From contig NZ_KB891810.1 of assembly GCF_000373565.1 (NCBI RefSeq), positions 126,216 through 168,526 on the forward strand: a DNA stretch of 42,311 nt. The letters run 5' to 3'. Origin of the DNA: Streptomyces sp. HmicA12 (GTDB lineage: Bacteria; Actinomycetota; Actinomycetes; Streptomycetales; Streptomycetaceae). Shown here piece by piece: positions 31,810 to 39,842 of this stretch. Numbering within the stretch: the first letter of the stretch is position 1; every line of letters starts with the position of its first letter. The position numbers and the translations under genes are program-made. Below the pieces are notes generated by a model that was not told the origin of the DNA, did not search any database, and saw nothing but the letters and a program-made list of their open reading frames with translations.

Positions 31810-33093
31810 ATGACGCTGAACCCTGAAGGCGCGCTCGACATCGACCCGCTGCTCGACGACCCGGCCACCCGCATCGTGGTCTGCTGCGGCAGCGGCGGCG
31901 TCGGCAAGACGACGACCGCCGCGGCGCTCGGCCTGCGCGCCGCCGAGCGCGGCCGCAAGGTCGTCGTGCTGACCATCGACCCGGCCCGCCGGCTCGCCCA
32001 GTCCATGGGCATCGACTCGCTGGACAACGTGCCGCGGCGGGTGAAGGACATCACGCCCGCCGAAGGGGCGGAGGGCGGTGAGCTGCACGCCATGATGCTC
32101 GACATGAAGCGCACCTTCGACGAGATCGTCGAGGCGCACGCGGACGGCGAGCGGGCCGAGGCGATCCTGAGCAACCCCTTCTACCAGTCGCTCTCGGCGG
32201 GCTTCGCGGGCACGCAGGAGTACATGGCGATGGAGAAGCTGGGGCAGCTCAGGTCCCGTGACGAATGGGACCTGATCGTCGTCGACACGCCGCCCTCCCG
32301 CTCGGCGCTGGACTTTCTGGACGCGCCCAAGCGGCTCGGCTCGTTCCTCGACGGCAAGCTCATCCGGCTGCTGATGGCTCCCGCGAAGGTCGGCGGGCGG
32401 GCCGGGATGAAGTTCCTGAACGTCGGGATGTCGATGATGACGGGCGCTCTCGGCAAACTGCTCGGCGGTCAACTGCTGCGCGACGTCCAGACGTTCGTGG
32501 CCGCGATGGACACCATGTTCGGCGGTTTCCGCACCCGGGCGGACGCCACGTACAAGCTCCTCCAGGCGCCCGGGACGGCCTTCCTGGTCGTCGCCGCGCC
32601 CGAGCGGGACGCGCTGCGCGAGGCCGCGTACTTCGTGGAGCGGCTGGCCGCGGAGCGGATGCCGCTGGCCGGTCTCGTGCTCAACCGGGTGCACGGCAGC
32701 GACGCCGAGAAGCTGTCCGCGCAGCGCGCGCTCGCCGCCGCGGAAAATCTTGACGAGCGCCGCATTGTGGATCAGACGGCCGGGAAGGAAGAGGTGCGTA
32801 CCGCTCCCGCGTCCGGCTCCCCCGCCGCAGCGGAGACCCCGGCATCCACCACCGAATTCCCGGACGAGCCCACCGTCGAGCAGCTGACCGCGGGTCTGCT
32901 GCGGTTGCACGCCGAGCGCATGCAGGTCGTCGCGCGCGAACAGCGCACGCGTGACCGCTTCACCGCGCTGCACCCCGAGGTCCCCGTGACCGAGGTCGCG
33001 GCGCTGCCCGGTGATGTTCATGACCTGTCCGGCCTCCGTGACATCGGAGACCGGCTCGCGGCCGGTGGCACTCCGGCCGGAGCTGCGTCATGA
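31810..33093 (+). CDS. ArsA/Get3-family ATPase 2
   Basis: 427 aa. The P-loop CGSGGVGKTT (26-35) keeps the catalytic GK lysine but has Ser in place of the signature lysine present in the first paralog. 'DLIVVDTPPSRSALDFLD' is the switch II region. A long Ala/Pro/Thr-rich linker (about 325-355) separates the ATPase core from a C-terminal helical segment 'EQLTAGLLRLHAERMQVVARE'. The two proteins probably form a heterodimer with unequal active sites. It converges on wblA; the 96-bp gap between them holds 21-bp repeats. Confidence 0.87.
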   Translation: MTLNPEGALDIDPLLDDPATRIVVCCGSGGVGKTTTAAALGLRAAERGRKVVVLTIDPARRLAQSMGIDSLDNVPRRVKDITPAEGAEGGELHAMMLDMKRTFDEIVEAHADGERAEAILSNPFYQSLSAGFAGTQEYMAMEKLGQLRSRDEWDLIVVDTPPSRSALDFLDAPKRLGSFLDGKLIRLLMAPAKVGGRAGMKFLNVGMSMMTGALGKLLGGQLLRDVQTFVAAMDTMFGGFRTRADATYKLLQAPGTAFLVVAAPERDALREAAYFVERLAAERMPLAGLVLNRVHGSDAEKLSAQRALAAAENLDERRIVDQTAGKEEVRTAPASGSPAAAETPASTTEFPDEPTVEQLTAGLLRLHAERMQVVAREQRTRDRFTALHPEVPVTEVAALPGDVHDLSGLRDIGDRLAAGGTPAGAAS

Positions 33094-33096
33094 GCC

Positions 33097-33155
33097 GTCT
33101 GTTGACGTCAGCCGTACGTCTGTTGACGCCAGACGTACGTTGATGTCCGTCGTAC
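33097..33155. repeat. 21-bp tandem repeats between arsA-2 and wblA
   Basis: Units GTCTGTTGACGTCAGCCGTA+C (33097-33117) and GTCTGTTGACGCCAGACGTA+C (33118-33138), then a decayed 17-bp third copy (33139-33155). An imperfect hairpin follows to 33188. The repeats lie between convergent stops. Confidence 0.75.
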
Positions 33156-33189
33156 GAGTGTCGGCCGGTACGCCTGCTGCCGTACGGCG

Positions 33190-33591
33190 CTAGCCGACGG
33201 CTGCGTACCTCTCGTACGTCTCGTCGTTGTCGAGGTCCGCGGGCAGCAGCCCCGCGCCACGCTCGTACTCCGTCCGCGCCGTCTCAAGCAGCCGGCGCCA
33301 TGAGGTGACGGTCGGACGCCTGCGCAACAGTGCGCGGCGCTCTCGCTCCGTCATGCCACCCCACACGCCGAACTCGACGCGATTGTCCAGCGCGTCTGCC
33401 AGGCACTCGGTCCGCACGGGACATCCCGTGCACACCGCCTTCGCCCGGTTCTGCGCTGCTCCTTGAACGAACAGTTCGTCCGGATCGGTAGTGCGGCAGG
33501 CCGCCTGCGCACTCCAGTCGACTACCCAGCCCATACCGGCGCCGTCCTCTCCCGAATCGAGGCTCCCCCACGGCGGCAGCGGCATATTCAC
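33190..33591 (-). CDS. wblA: WblA, WhiB-family [4Fe-4S] regulator
   Basis: 133 aa from ATG 33591, or 114 aa from ATG 33534 (MGWVVDWSAQ), the start used for S. coelicolor WblA as I recall; the sequence does not settle it. The iron-sulfur ligands are C32, C54, C57 and C63 (numbered from the upstream start), the GVWGG turn is at 75-79, and a basic segment RERRALLRRRP follows. WblA is a pleiotropic repressor of antibiotic production and is needed for sporulation; mycobacterial WhiB4 lies in the same place beside the ArsA pair. It acts as a redox- or NO-sensitive partner of the principal sigma factor. A long upstream region fits complex regulation. Confidence 0.92.
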   Translation of the reverse strand: MNMPLPPWGSLDSGEDGAGMGWVVDWSAQAACRTTDPDELFVQGAAQNRAKAVCTGCPVRTECLADALDNRVEFGVWGGMTERERRALLRRRPTVTSWRRLLETARTEYERGAGLLPADLDNDETYERYAAVG

Positions 33592-33845
33592 CGCCGCCAG
33601 TTGAGGACGTTACGGAAGGTGGGCACAGCGCAACACCCCCTTCGGGCCCAATCTTGAATGGCCCGAACGGACTATGCGTAAGCGTCAGATCACCCGACGG
33701 AGTGACCGGGAGACATGCGTAACAACCCCGGCAAATCTGGACAGTTCACTTGCGCCACAACGGACGTCGGATGACACACGAGGCGGTTTCGGACACCTTC
33801 CGGCCCTCACACGAATGGCCCGTGAGAGGGGGCGGGAATGACTAG

Positions 33846-33871
33846 GGAACGATTCGGGTTCGTCCCACGTC
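33846..33871 (+). promoter_or_regulatory. Candidate SigE (cell-envelope stress) promoter of the PBP gene
   Basis: GGAAC (33846-33850), 18 nt, GTC (33869-33871). This is the spacing and sequence I know for Streptomyces SigE promoters (GGAAC-N18/19-GTC). The start would be about 85 nt upstream of the PBP ATG. SigE controls envelope genes, which suits the downstream product. Confidence 0.5.
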
Positions 33872-33950
33872 TTGATACGAGACCGCACGGCTGTGACAGT
33901 TGAGTGCAGCTTAGGCCAAGGCATATACGCCTGTCCGGAGAATCAGAACG

Positions 33951-33956
33951 TAGGCT
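33951..33956 (+). promoter_or_regulatory. -10 hexamer of the PBP gene (leaderless)
   Basis: TAGGCT, 7 nt, ATG 33964. No Shine-Dalgarno. With the SigE-type site this would give two transcripts, one leaderless. Confidence 0.45.
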
Positions 33957-33963
33957 GCCCCGT

Positions 33964-36216
33964 ATGGGAAAGAAGCGCTCGGCCGGGAGCGGCGGCGGTA
34001 TGTCGCCGGCCCAACAGGCCGCCAAGTTCCTCGGTGTCAGTGTGCTCGCGGGAGCCGTCCTCGCCGGTATCGCGCTGCCCGCCGCGGGGGCGCTCGGCCT
34101 CGCGGCCAAGGGCTCGGTCGAGGGGTTCGACGAGACTCCGGCCGCCTTCAAGCAGCCGCCGCTCAGCCAGCGCACCACGTTCCTGGACAACCAGGGCAAC
34201 AAGATCGCCACGTACTACTGGCGCGACCGCACGGTCGTGAAGCTCGACGACATCTCGCCGTACATGCAGAAGGCGATCGTCGCGATCGAGGACTCGCGCT
34301 TCTACGAGCACGGGGCCATCGACGCGAAGGGCGTCCTGCGCGCCATCAACGCCAACGCGCGGGGCGGCGGCGTCTCGCAGGGCGCCTCCACCCTCACCCA
34401 GCAGTACGTGAAGAACGTCTTCATGGAGGAGGCGGGCGACGACCCGACCAAGCTGGCGCAGGCCACCCAGCAGACGATCGGGCGCAAGGTCCGCGAGCTG
34501 AAGTTCGCGATCCAGATCGAGAAGGACCTCGGCAAGAAGAAGATCCTCGCCAACTACCTGAACATCACGTACTTCGGGCAGCAGGCGTACGGCGTCGAGG
34601 CCGCGGCCCAGCGCTACTTCTCCAAGCCGGCCAAGGAGTTGAACGTCCAGGAGTCCGCGCTGCTCGCCGGCATCGTGCAGTCGCCGAGCCGGTTCGACCC
34701 GGTCAACGACGGCGCCGAGGCGAAGAAGCGGCGCAACATCGTGCTGCAGCGCATGGCCGACGTCCACGACATCTCGCAGGCCGAGGCCGACAAGGCGAAG
34801 GAGTCGGACCTCGGCCTGAAGGTCAGCAAGCCGCAGAACGGCTGCATCACCGCGGTCAAGGGCGCGGCGTTCTTCTGTGACTACGTCGAGCGGGTCGTGA
34901 AGAGCGACCCGGTCTTCGGCGACACGAAGGAGAAGCGCGCCAAGCTCTGGAGCCGCGGCGGCCTGACCATCAAGACGACGCTCGACCCGCAGTCCCAGGA
35001 CTCGGTGCAGGCGGCCATAAGGAACAACGTCAACAAGTCGGACTCGGTGGCGACGGCGGTCACGCTCGTCGAGCCGGGCACCGGCAAGATCGTCGGCATG
35101 GGCCAGTCGAAGCCGTACGGCTACGACAAGAACGAGACGTCCATCAACTTCTCGGTCAACCACGCCTACAACGGCTCCAACTTCGGCTTCCCGACGGGTT
35201 CGACGTTCAAGCCGTTCCTGGCCGCGGCCGCGCTCGAGGGCGGCACGCCGATCACGCAGCAGTACCCGGCGCCGTACCAGATGCCGTATCCGAGCAGCGT
35301 GCAGACGTGCAGCGGCAAGCCGTGGGTCAACGACCGCGGCTACAAGGTGGAGAACGAGAACGAGTCGGAGTCCGGCCCCTATCGCCTCAAGGAGGCGATG
35401 GAGAAGTCCATCAACACGTACTTCGTGCAGATGCTCGGCGACACCGGCATGTGCCCGGTCGTGAAGATGACCGACAAGCTGCACGTCGTGCAGGGCAACG
35501 GCGCGAAGCTGCCCGAGGTGCCGTCGTCGATGACCCTCGGTTCGACGGCCCTGTCGCCGCTGACGATGGCCTCCGCGTACGCCGCGTTCGCCAACGAGGG
35601 CACGTACTGCACGCCGGTCGCCATCGAGTCGATCACCATGGCCAGCACGGGCAAGGCGCTCGACGTCCCGAAGACGAAGTGCACGCGCGCGATGTCGACG
35701 GAGACCGCGGACAAGATCAATACGCTGCTCAGCGGCGTGACCGACTCCGGTACGGGTCAGCAGGCCGGCCTCGGCGACCGGGACAACGCCGGTAAGACCG
35801 GTACCACGGACGAGCGCAAGAACGCCTGGTTCGTCGGCTACACGCCGAACCTGTCCGGCGCCGTCTGGGTCGGCGGCCCGCAGCAGAACGTCCCGATGAC
35901 CAACATCACCATCGGCGGCCGCTACCACGACAAGGTCTACGGCGCCGACACGCCCGGTCCGATCTGGCGGCAGGCCATGACCGGCGCGCTGTCCGGGAAG
36001 CCCGCGCCCGAGTTCACCATGGTCAACATCCCCAACCCCGACAAGGGCAAGGACAAGGACAAGGACAAGGGCCGCGACGACGGCAAGCCCGGTGACAACG
36101 GGGGCGGCAACGGCGGCGACGACCCCAACCCCGATCCCACTTTCTCCATCCCGGACGGCCTGATCCAGGGCAACGGGAACGGCGGGAACGACAACGGCGG
36201 AGGCTGGGGCCGGTAG
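33964..36216 (+). CDS. Class A penicillin-binding protein (PonA2-type transglycosylase/transpeptidase)
   Basis: 750 aa. A cytoplasmic start is followed by one membrane helix (about 22-46). The GT51 glycosyltransferase domain has catalytic E109 (AIEDSRFYEHGAID) and 'QGASTLTQQYVKN'. The transpeptidase domain has S413-xx-K416 (GSTFKPF), S482-x-N484 (KSINTYF) and K611-T-G (GKTGTT). It polymerises and crosslinks peptidoglycan outside the membrane. Mycobacterial PonA2, in the same gene position, ends in a PASTA domain; here the C-terminus is instead a Lys/Asp stretch and a Gly/Asn-rich tail. Convergent with yqeY. Confidence 0.93.
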   Translation: MGKKRSAGSGGGMSPAQQAAKFLGVSVLAGAVLAGIALPAAGALGLAAKGSVEGFDETPAAFKQPPLSQRTTFLDNQGNKIATYYWRDRTVVKLDDISPYMQKAIVAIEDSRFYEHGAIDAKGVLRAINANARGGGVSQGASTLTQQYVKNVFMEEAGDDPTKLAQATQQTIGRKVRELKFAIQIEKDLGKKKILANYLNITYFGQQAYGVEAAAQRYFSKPAKELNVQESALLAGIVQSPSRFDPVNDGAEAKKRRNIVLQRMADVHDISQAEADKAKESDLGLKVSKPQNGCITAVKGAAFFCDYVERVVKSDPVFGDTKEKRAKLWSRGGLTIKTTLDPQSQDSVQAAIRNNVNKSDSVATAVTLVEPGTGKIVGMGQSKPYGYDKNETSINFSVNHAYNGSNFGFPTGSTFKPFLAAAALEGGTPITQQYPAPYQMPYPSSVQTCSGKPWVNDRGYKVENENESESGPYRLKEAMEKSINTYFVQMLGDTGMCPVVKMTDKLHVVQGNGAKLPEVPSSMTLGSTALSPLTMASAYAAFANEGTYCTPVAIESITMASTGKALDVPKTKCTRAMSTETADKINTLLSGVTDSGTGQQAGLGDRDNAGKTGTTDERKNAWFVGYTPNLSGAVWVGGPQQNVPMTNITIGGRYHDKVYGADTPGPIWRQAMTGALSGKPAPEFTMVNIPNPDKGKDKDKDKGRDDGKPGDNGGGNGGDDPNPDPTFSIPDGLIQGNGNGGNDNGGGWGR

Positions 36217-36238
36217 TCGGCCCGCCAGCCCGTAGGTA

Positions 36239-36279
36239 CGAGAAGGGGCGCCTCCCGCTGCGGGAGGCGCCCCTTCTCG
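36239..36279. terminator. Bidirectional terminator between the PBP gene and yqeY
   Basis: A perfect 19-bp stem CGAGAAGGGGCGCCTCCCG with loop CTG, between convergent genes. Confidence 0.88.
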
Positions 36280-36319
36280 TTGGCGTTGCTTGCCGGAGCC
36301 GTCGGCCCCTGACGCGGAC

Positions 36320-36784
36320 TCAGCCCGCGAGCAGCTTCTTGACCGTCGCGGCGACCCGGCCGCCCTCGGCGCGGTCCGCGACCTTCGGCTTCACGATCTT
36401 CATGACCTGGCCCATGGCGCGGGGGCCCTCGGCGCCGGCCGCCTTCGCCTCCTCGACCGCCTGCGCGACGATCTGCTCCAGCTCGGCGTCGGTCAGCTGC
36501 TGCGGCAGGTACTCGGCGAGCACCTCGCCCTCGGCCTTCTCCTGGGCGGCGGACTCGGCGCGCCCGCCCTTCTCGAAGGCCTCGGCCGCCTCGCGGCGCT
36601 TCTTCGCCTCCTTGACGATCACGGCCTGCACCTCGTCGTCGGAGAGCTCGCGCTTCTCCTTGCCCGCGACCTCCTGGGTGGTGATCGCGGCGAGGGTCAT
36701 CCGGAGCGTCGAGGAGCGCAGCGCGTCGCGCGCCTTGATCGCGGCGTTGAGGTCGTCCTGCAGCTTCGACTTGAGCGTGGTCAT
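36320..36784 (-). CDS. GatB/YqeY domain protein
   Basis: 154 aa. The whole length is a YqeY domain: 'LKSKLQDDLNAAIKARDALRSSTLRMTLAAI' at the start, 'YLPQQLTDAELEQIV' in the middle, and the C-terminal 'GQVMKIVKPKVADRAEGGRVAATVKKLL'. The domain is related to the tRNA-binding tail of the GatB amidotransferase subunit; free-standing YqeY proteins are without a proven function. GACAAT 6 nt upstream of the ATG (minus strand) suggests a leaderless mRNA. Divergent from the metallophosphoesterase gene by 75 bp. Confidence 0.9.
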   Translation of the reverse strand: MTTLKSKLQDDLNAAIKARDALRSSTLRMTLAAITTQEVAGKEKRELSDDEVQAVIVKEAKKRREAAEAFEKGGRAESAAQEKAEGEVLAEYLPQQLTDAELEQIVAQAVEEAKAAGAEGPRAMGQVMKIVKPKVADRAEGGRVAATVKKLLAG

Positions 36785-36790
36785 GCCTTG

Positions 36791-36796
36791 ATTGTC
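36791..36796 (-). promoter_or_regulatory. -10 hexamer of the yqeY gene
   Basis: GACAAT on the minus strand, 6 nt before ATG 36784. Confidence 0.4.
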
Positions 36797-36859
36797 GCAG
36801 GTGCCCGGGGAGCGGCGCCCACGGATTTCCGGGCTCCGGCGGTCTGACACGATGGGTGC

Positions 36860-37807
36860 ATGCGCGCGCGATACGCAATTCCCCTCAAGGTCTCTGCCGG
36901 CATCGTGGCGGCGGGTGCCGCCGGAGTGGCCTACGCGGCCGGGTTCGAGGCCCGTTCCTTCCGTCTGCGACGCGTCACGGTCCCGGTCCTGCCGCCCGGC
37001 ATGCACCCCCTGCGGGTCCTCCAGGTCTCCGACATCCACATGGTGAGCGGGCAGCGCAAGAAGCAGCGCTGGCTGCGCTCCCTCGCCGGCCTGCGCCCCG
37101 ACTTCGTCGTCAACACCGGTGACAACCTCTCCGACCCGGAGGCCGTCCCGGAGGTGCTCGACGCGCTCGGCCCGCTGATGGAGTTCCCGGGCGCGTACGT
37201 CTTCGGCTCCAACGACTACTACGGGCCCACACCCCGCAACCCCGCCCGGTACTTGAAGGAGAAGGTGTCGGGCAAGCACGGCCTGAACGGCAACGCGCCC
37301 ATCGTCGGCGCCCGCCACAACCCGTGGCAGGGCCTGCGCGACGGCTTCGACGAGGCCGGCTGGCTGAACCTCACCAACACGCGCGGCACGCTGAAGGTGG
37401 AGGGTGTCGAGATCGGCCTCACCGGCGTGGACGACCCGCACATCAAGCGCGACCGCTACGCGGAGGTGGCGGGCGGCCCGCTGTCCGGCCCCGACTTCTC
37501 GATGGGCATCGTGCACGCCCCGTACCTGCGTGCCCTCGACGCCTTCACGGCCGACGGCTATCCGCTGGTCCTCGCCGGGCACACCCACGGCGGGCAGCTC
37601 TGCATCCCCTTCTACGGCGCCCTCGTCACCAACTGCGACCTGGACACCGACCGCGTGAAGGGCCTGTCCACCCACCAGGCGGAGGGCCGGGAGTCGTATC
37701 TGCACGTCTCGGCCGGCTGCGGCACCAGCCGCTACACCCCGGTCCGCTTCGCCTGCCCGCCGGAAGCCACGCTGCTGACTCTGGCGCCGAAGGCCCCGGG
37801 CCACTAA
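36860..37807 (+). CDS. YkuE-like metallophosphoesterase
   Basis: 315 aa. An N-terminal hydrophobic segment (about 10-28) may be a membrane anchor or uncleaved signal. The five metallophosphatase blocks are SDIHM (D58, H60), NTGDN (85-89), GSNDYY (N118, D119; in place of the usual GNHD), VHAP (H219) and GHTHGG (H241, H243). A dinuclear metal phosphoesterase; the YkuE group acts near the membrane on unknown substrates. Counterpart of Rv3683 after the PBP gene. CACGAT at 36848-36853, 6 nt before the ATG, may be a -10 element of a leaderless mRNA. Confidence 0.88.
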   Translation: MRARYAIPLKVSAGIVAAGAAGVAYAAGFEARSFRLRRVTVPVLPPGMHPLRVLQVSDIHMVSGQRKKQRWLRSLAGLRPDFVVNTGDNLSDPEAVPEVLDALGPLMEFPGAYVFGSNDYYGPTPRNPARYLKEKVSGKHGLNGNAPIVGARHNPWQGLRDGFDEAGWLNLTNTRGTLKVEGVEIGLTGVDDPHIKRDRYAEVAGGPLSGPDFSMGIVHAPYLRALDAFTADGYPLVLAGHTHGGQLCIPFYGALVTNCDLDTDRVKGLSTHQAEGRESYLHVSAGCGTSRYTPVRFACPPEATLLTLAPKAPGH

Positions 37808-37852
37808 CTCGGCTGCCTCCGCTGCCCTTTCGCGCCGTCACGCCCCCGGACG

Positions 37853-37858
37853 TACGGT
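37853..37858 (+). promoter_or_regulatory. -10 hexamer of the Pr6Pr gene
   Basis: TACGGT, 7 nt, ATG 37866; no Shine-Dalgarno sequence. Confidence 0.45.
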
Positions 37859-37865
37859 GGGACGC

Positions 37866-38609
37866 ATGATCACGCCGAACTCCGCCGCCTCCGTTCCGGC
37901 GGAGGCGGTCGTCCCCGTCCACCGGCGTCCGGTCGCCGCCGCGTTCAGCGCGCTCATCGCCCTGGCGGCGCTGACCGGCATCGTCATCGACCTGGCGATC
38001 AGCGACAGCGCGCTGCGGGTCCTGAGCTACTTCACGATCCAGTCGAACATCCTGGTCGCGGTCGTCCTCGCGCTCTCCGCCGTACGCGCCTGGACCGCCC
38101 GCCCGGCACTCCCCCCGCTGGTCACCGGCGGCGTCCTCCTCTTCATCTGCATCACGGGGATCGTCTACCACTTCGTCCTGGCGAACTCCTCGTCCGGCTT
38201 CTCGATGACGGACGACCCGGACCAGGTGATGTCCGGCTGGCGCTCGGTCTCCAACCAGCTCCTGCACACGGTCACGCCCATCGCCACGGTCCTGAACTGG
38301 CTCCTGTTCACCCGCCCCGGCACCCTGCGGCTGCGCCACGCGGGGCTGTGGCTGATCTACCCGTTCGCCTACTTCGGCTTCGCCCTGATCCGCGGCGCGA
38401 TCATGACTCCGGGCACGCCGGCGCGCTACCCGTATCCGTTCCTGGACGTCGACATCCACGGCTACGCGGGCGTCCTCGGCAACGCCGTGATCTTCGGCCT
38501 GGCCTTCTACGTCCTGGCCCTGGCCCTGGTCGGCCTCGACCGGATCAGGCCCGAGATCCGAGGCCCCGAAAACCGGATTTCGTCTCCGGGCCCCGGTGGG
38601 CTAAAGTAA
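37866..38609 (+). CDS. Pr6Pr family membrane protein
   Basis: 247 aa with six hydrophobic segments: about 24-44, 54-75, 82-105, 139-157, 165-182 and 207-230. 'SYFTIQSNILVAVVLALSA' and 'HTVTPIATVLNWLLF', together with 'FLDVDIHGYAGVLGN', are typical of the bacterial Pr6Pr/FAR-17a-AIG1-like family. No activity is established. The tRNA-Pro gene begins 48 bp after its stop and marks the end of the core block. Confidence 0.8.
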   Translation: MITPNSAASVPAEAVVPVHRRPVAAAFSALIALAALTGIVIDLAISDSALRVLSYFTIQSNILVAVVLALSAVRAWTARPALPPLVTGGVLLFICITGIVYHFVLANSSSGFSMTDDPDQVMSGWRSVSNQLLHTVTPIATVLNWLLFTRPGTLRLRHAGLWLIYPFAYFGFALIRGAIMTPGTPARYPYPFLDVDIHGYAGVLGNAVIFGLAFYVLALALVGLDRIRPEIRGPENRISSPGPGGLK

Positions 38610-38657
38610 ACGACGTCGCCGCGACCTGCAGAACAGCAGAGACCGGAACAACGACAT

Positions 38658-38731
38658 CGGGGTGTGGCGCAGCTTGGCAGCGCGCTTCGTTCGGGACGAA
38701 GAGGTCGTGGGTTCAAATCCCGCCACCCCGA
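38658..38731 (+). tRNA. tRNA-Pro (anticodon CGG)
   Basis: 74 nt. The acceptor arms CGGGGTG and CACCCCG pair fully. The anticodon stem is CTTCG/CGAAG with loop TTCGGGA, giving anticodon CGG for proline codon CCG. The T loop is GTTCAAAT. CCA is not encoded. The 3' part of this gene is the attachment site duplicated at 41136. Confidence 0.95.
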
Positions 38732-38735
38732 CAGC
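38690..38735 (+). repeat. attL: 46-bp tRNA-Pro 3' repeat
   Basis: From the anticodon loop to 4 bp past the tRNA end; repeated at 41136-41181 with one mismatch in the T loop (CAAAT against CAGAT). The intact tRNA is on this side. Confidence 0.85.
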
Positions 38736-38747
38736 CGAAACACCAGG

Positions 38748-38783
38748 TCAGGCCCGGTACTGAGAAATCAGTACCGGGCCTGA
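38748..38783 (+). terminator. Terminator after tRNA-Pro
   Basis: A perfect 16-bp stem TCAGGCCCGGTACTGA with loop GAAA, starting 17 bp after the tRNA. Confidence 0.85.
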
Positions 38784-38803
38784 TGTGCGTTGGGGGGCCG
38801 TTT

Positions 38804-38823
38804 GGGGAGCCAACTCGCTCCCC
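38804..38823. repeat. Left inner hairpin of the integrative element
   Basis: GGGGAGC-CAACTC-GCTCCCC; same form as the hairpin at 41023-41042 near the other end. The stretch 38784-39038 has no gene I can support. Confidence 0.6.
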
Positions 38824-39038
38824 AGCCCTCACGAGACCACGCCACACCCACATCAACCGTCAGAGCCGGCCTGGCACATCTGTGAACCGGCCCGCCGCAT
38901 CGGACTCACGGTCCGGCGAACGGAGTTGGGGCCTCGCTGGTCAACACCTTGCCGCTCCTCGACCGCGTGACCTCTGGCCTCTCGGAGAACGCCGACCAAG
39001 GCATTCCCCGGGGAAGCTCAGCCGCAGAGCCACGTGCC

Positions 39039-39842
39039 GTGACCGATACTGGCCAGCGCAGCTTCGGCTCGCTGGCCACCGAAGTCGTGCAGGCGGCCAC
39101 CGACAGCGCTGACTACCAGCGATTCGAACGGGCTGTTGCGGCTGCCTTGAATGCACTTGGTGTCGACGTCGAGACGCACGGCGGGCCGAAGAAGACAGAT
39201 GTGGTCATCGAGCTATGGCAGTCGCCGACTGATCGACAGCGCGTCGCAGTGGAAGCCAAGACGGACGGCGCCGGACTGGTGACTGATCAGGACGTCAAAT
39301 TCTGGAGGCTGGGCGAACACCGCGAACGCCACATGGCGCAGAGCACACTCTTGGTCGGCCCCCAGTTCGACGCCCGGGTCACCCAGGAAGCGGCAAGGGA
39401 AAAGGTGGCTCTGATCACCGCGCGAGAGCTTGCGGATGCCGTCATGCGCCACAGCCGCACACCACTCTCACCGCGCGAGATCGCCGCCATGGTGACCGCA
39501 GGAGAAGATGCAGAGGCGCTGGCACTCACCTGGCGGGCGGCGGAGCGACGGCAGGAAGCCCTGAGCCTGGTGCTGCACACCCTGTGGAAGAGCGGGAATG
39601 ATCCCGTTGACATCCGCTACACCACCGGGGTGCTGGGGGTCAGCGACATCTGGCGAGAAGCCAAGGGAGCACTCGAGACCCCTCTGGACAGCAGCGAGAT
39701 TGAGGAGGCTCTGACCTTCCTGGGTCCCCCCTCATCGCCGGAGTGGAACGGCAGGGCGGCAACCATGTCGTCACGGCGCCACCCTCTTTGGCCGCCGCCC
39801 GTCTGCGGGCGCTGGCTGCTGTCATTGAATCGACCGGCCTAG
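39039..39842 (+). CDS. PD-(D/E)XK nuclease-like protein, frameshifted (5' part)
   Basis: 267 aa from GTG 39039; the frame is open from a TTG at 38949 and no start has a good ribosome-binding site. Residues about 25-125 look like a restriction-endonuclease fold: helix 'YQRFERAVAAALNALGVDVE', then D54 in 'GPKKTDVVIELW', then E72-A-K74 in 'RVAVEAKTDG', which together make the D-...-ExK site, then 'LLVGPQFDARVTQEAAREKVALITARELADAV'. From about 150 a helical, winged-helix-like region runs to 'EIEEALTFLG'. Just after this, at the C run 39726-39731, the sense moves to another frame; the 25 residues that follow in this frame (PEWNGRAATMSSRRH...) look random. Family and function are inferred; no methylase is present. 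Confidence 0.65.
   Translation: MTDTGQRSFGSLATEVVQAATDSADYQRFERAVAAALNALGVDVETHGGPKKTDVVIELWQSPTDRQRVAVEAKTDGAGLVTDQDVKFWRLGEHRERHMAQSTLLVGPQFDARVTQEAAREKVALITARELADAVMRHSRTPLSPREIAAMVTAGEDAEALALTWRAAERRQEALSLVLHTLWKSGNDPVDIRYTTGVLGVSDIWREAKGALETPLDSSEIEEALTFLGPPSSPEWNGRAATMSSRRHPLWPPPVCGRWLLSLNRPA

Larger units (their letters stand above)
33592..33963. promoter_or_regulatory. Divergent wblA-PBP promoter region
   Basis: 372 bp without a protein gene. At 33690-33705 an inverted repeat TCACCC-N4-GAGTGA (one mismatch between arms) lies about 100 bp upstream of wblA. Towards the PBP gene are a SigE-type promoter candidate (33846-33871) and a vegetative-type -10 (33951-33956). Confidence 0.5.

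Noticed and set aside
33690..33705. BldD box upstream of wblA
   Set aside because: TCACCC-N4-GAGTGA has the wrong length and centre for the BldD consensus.
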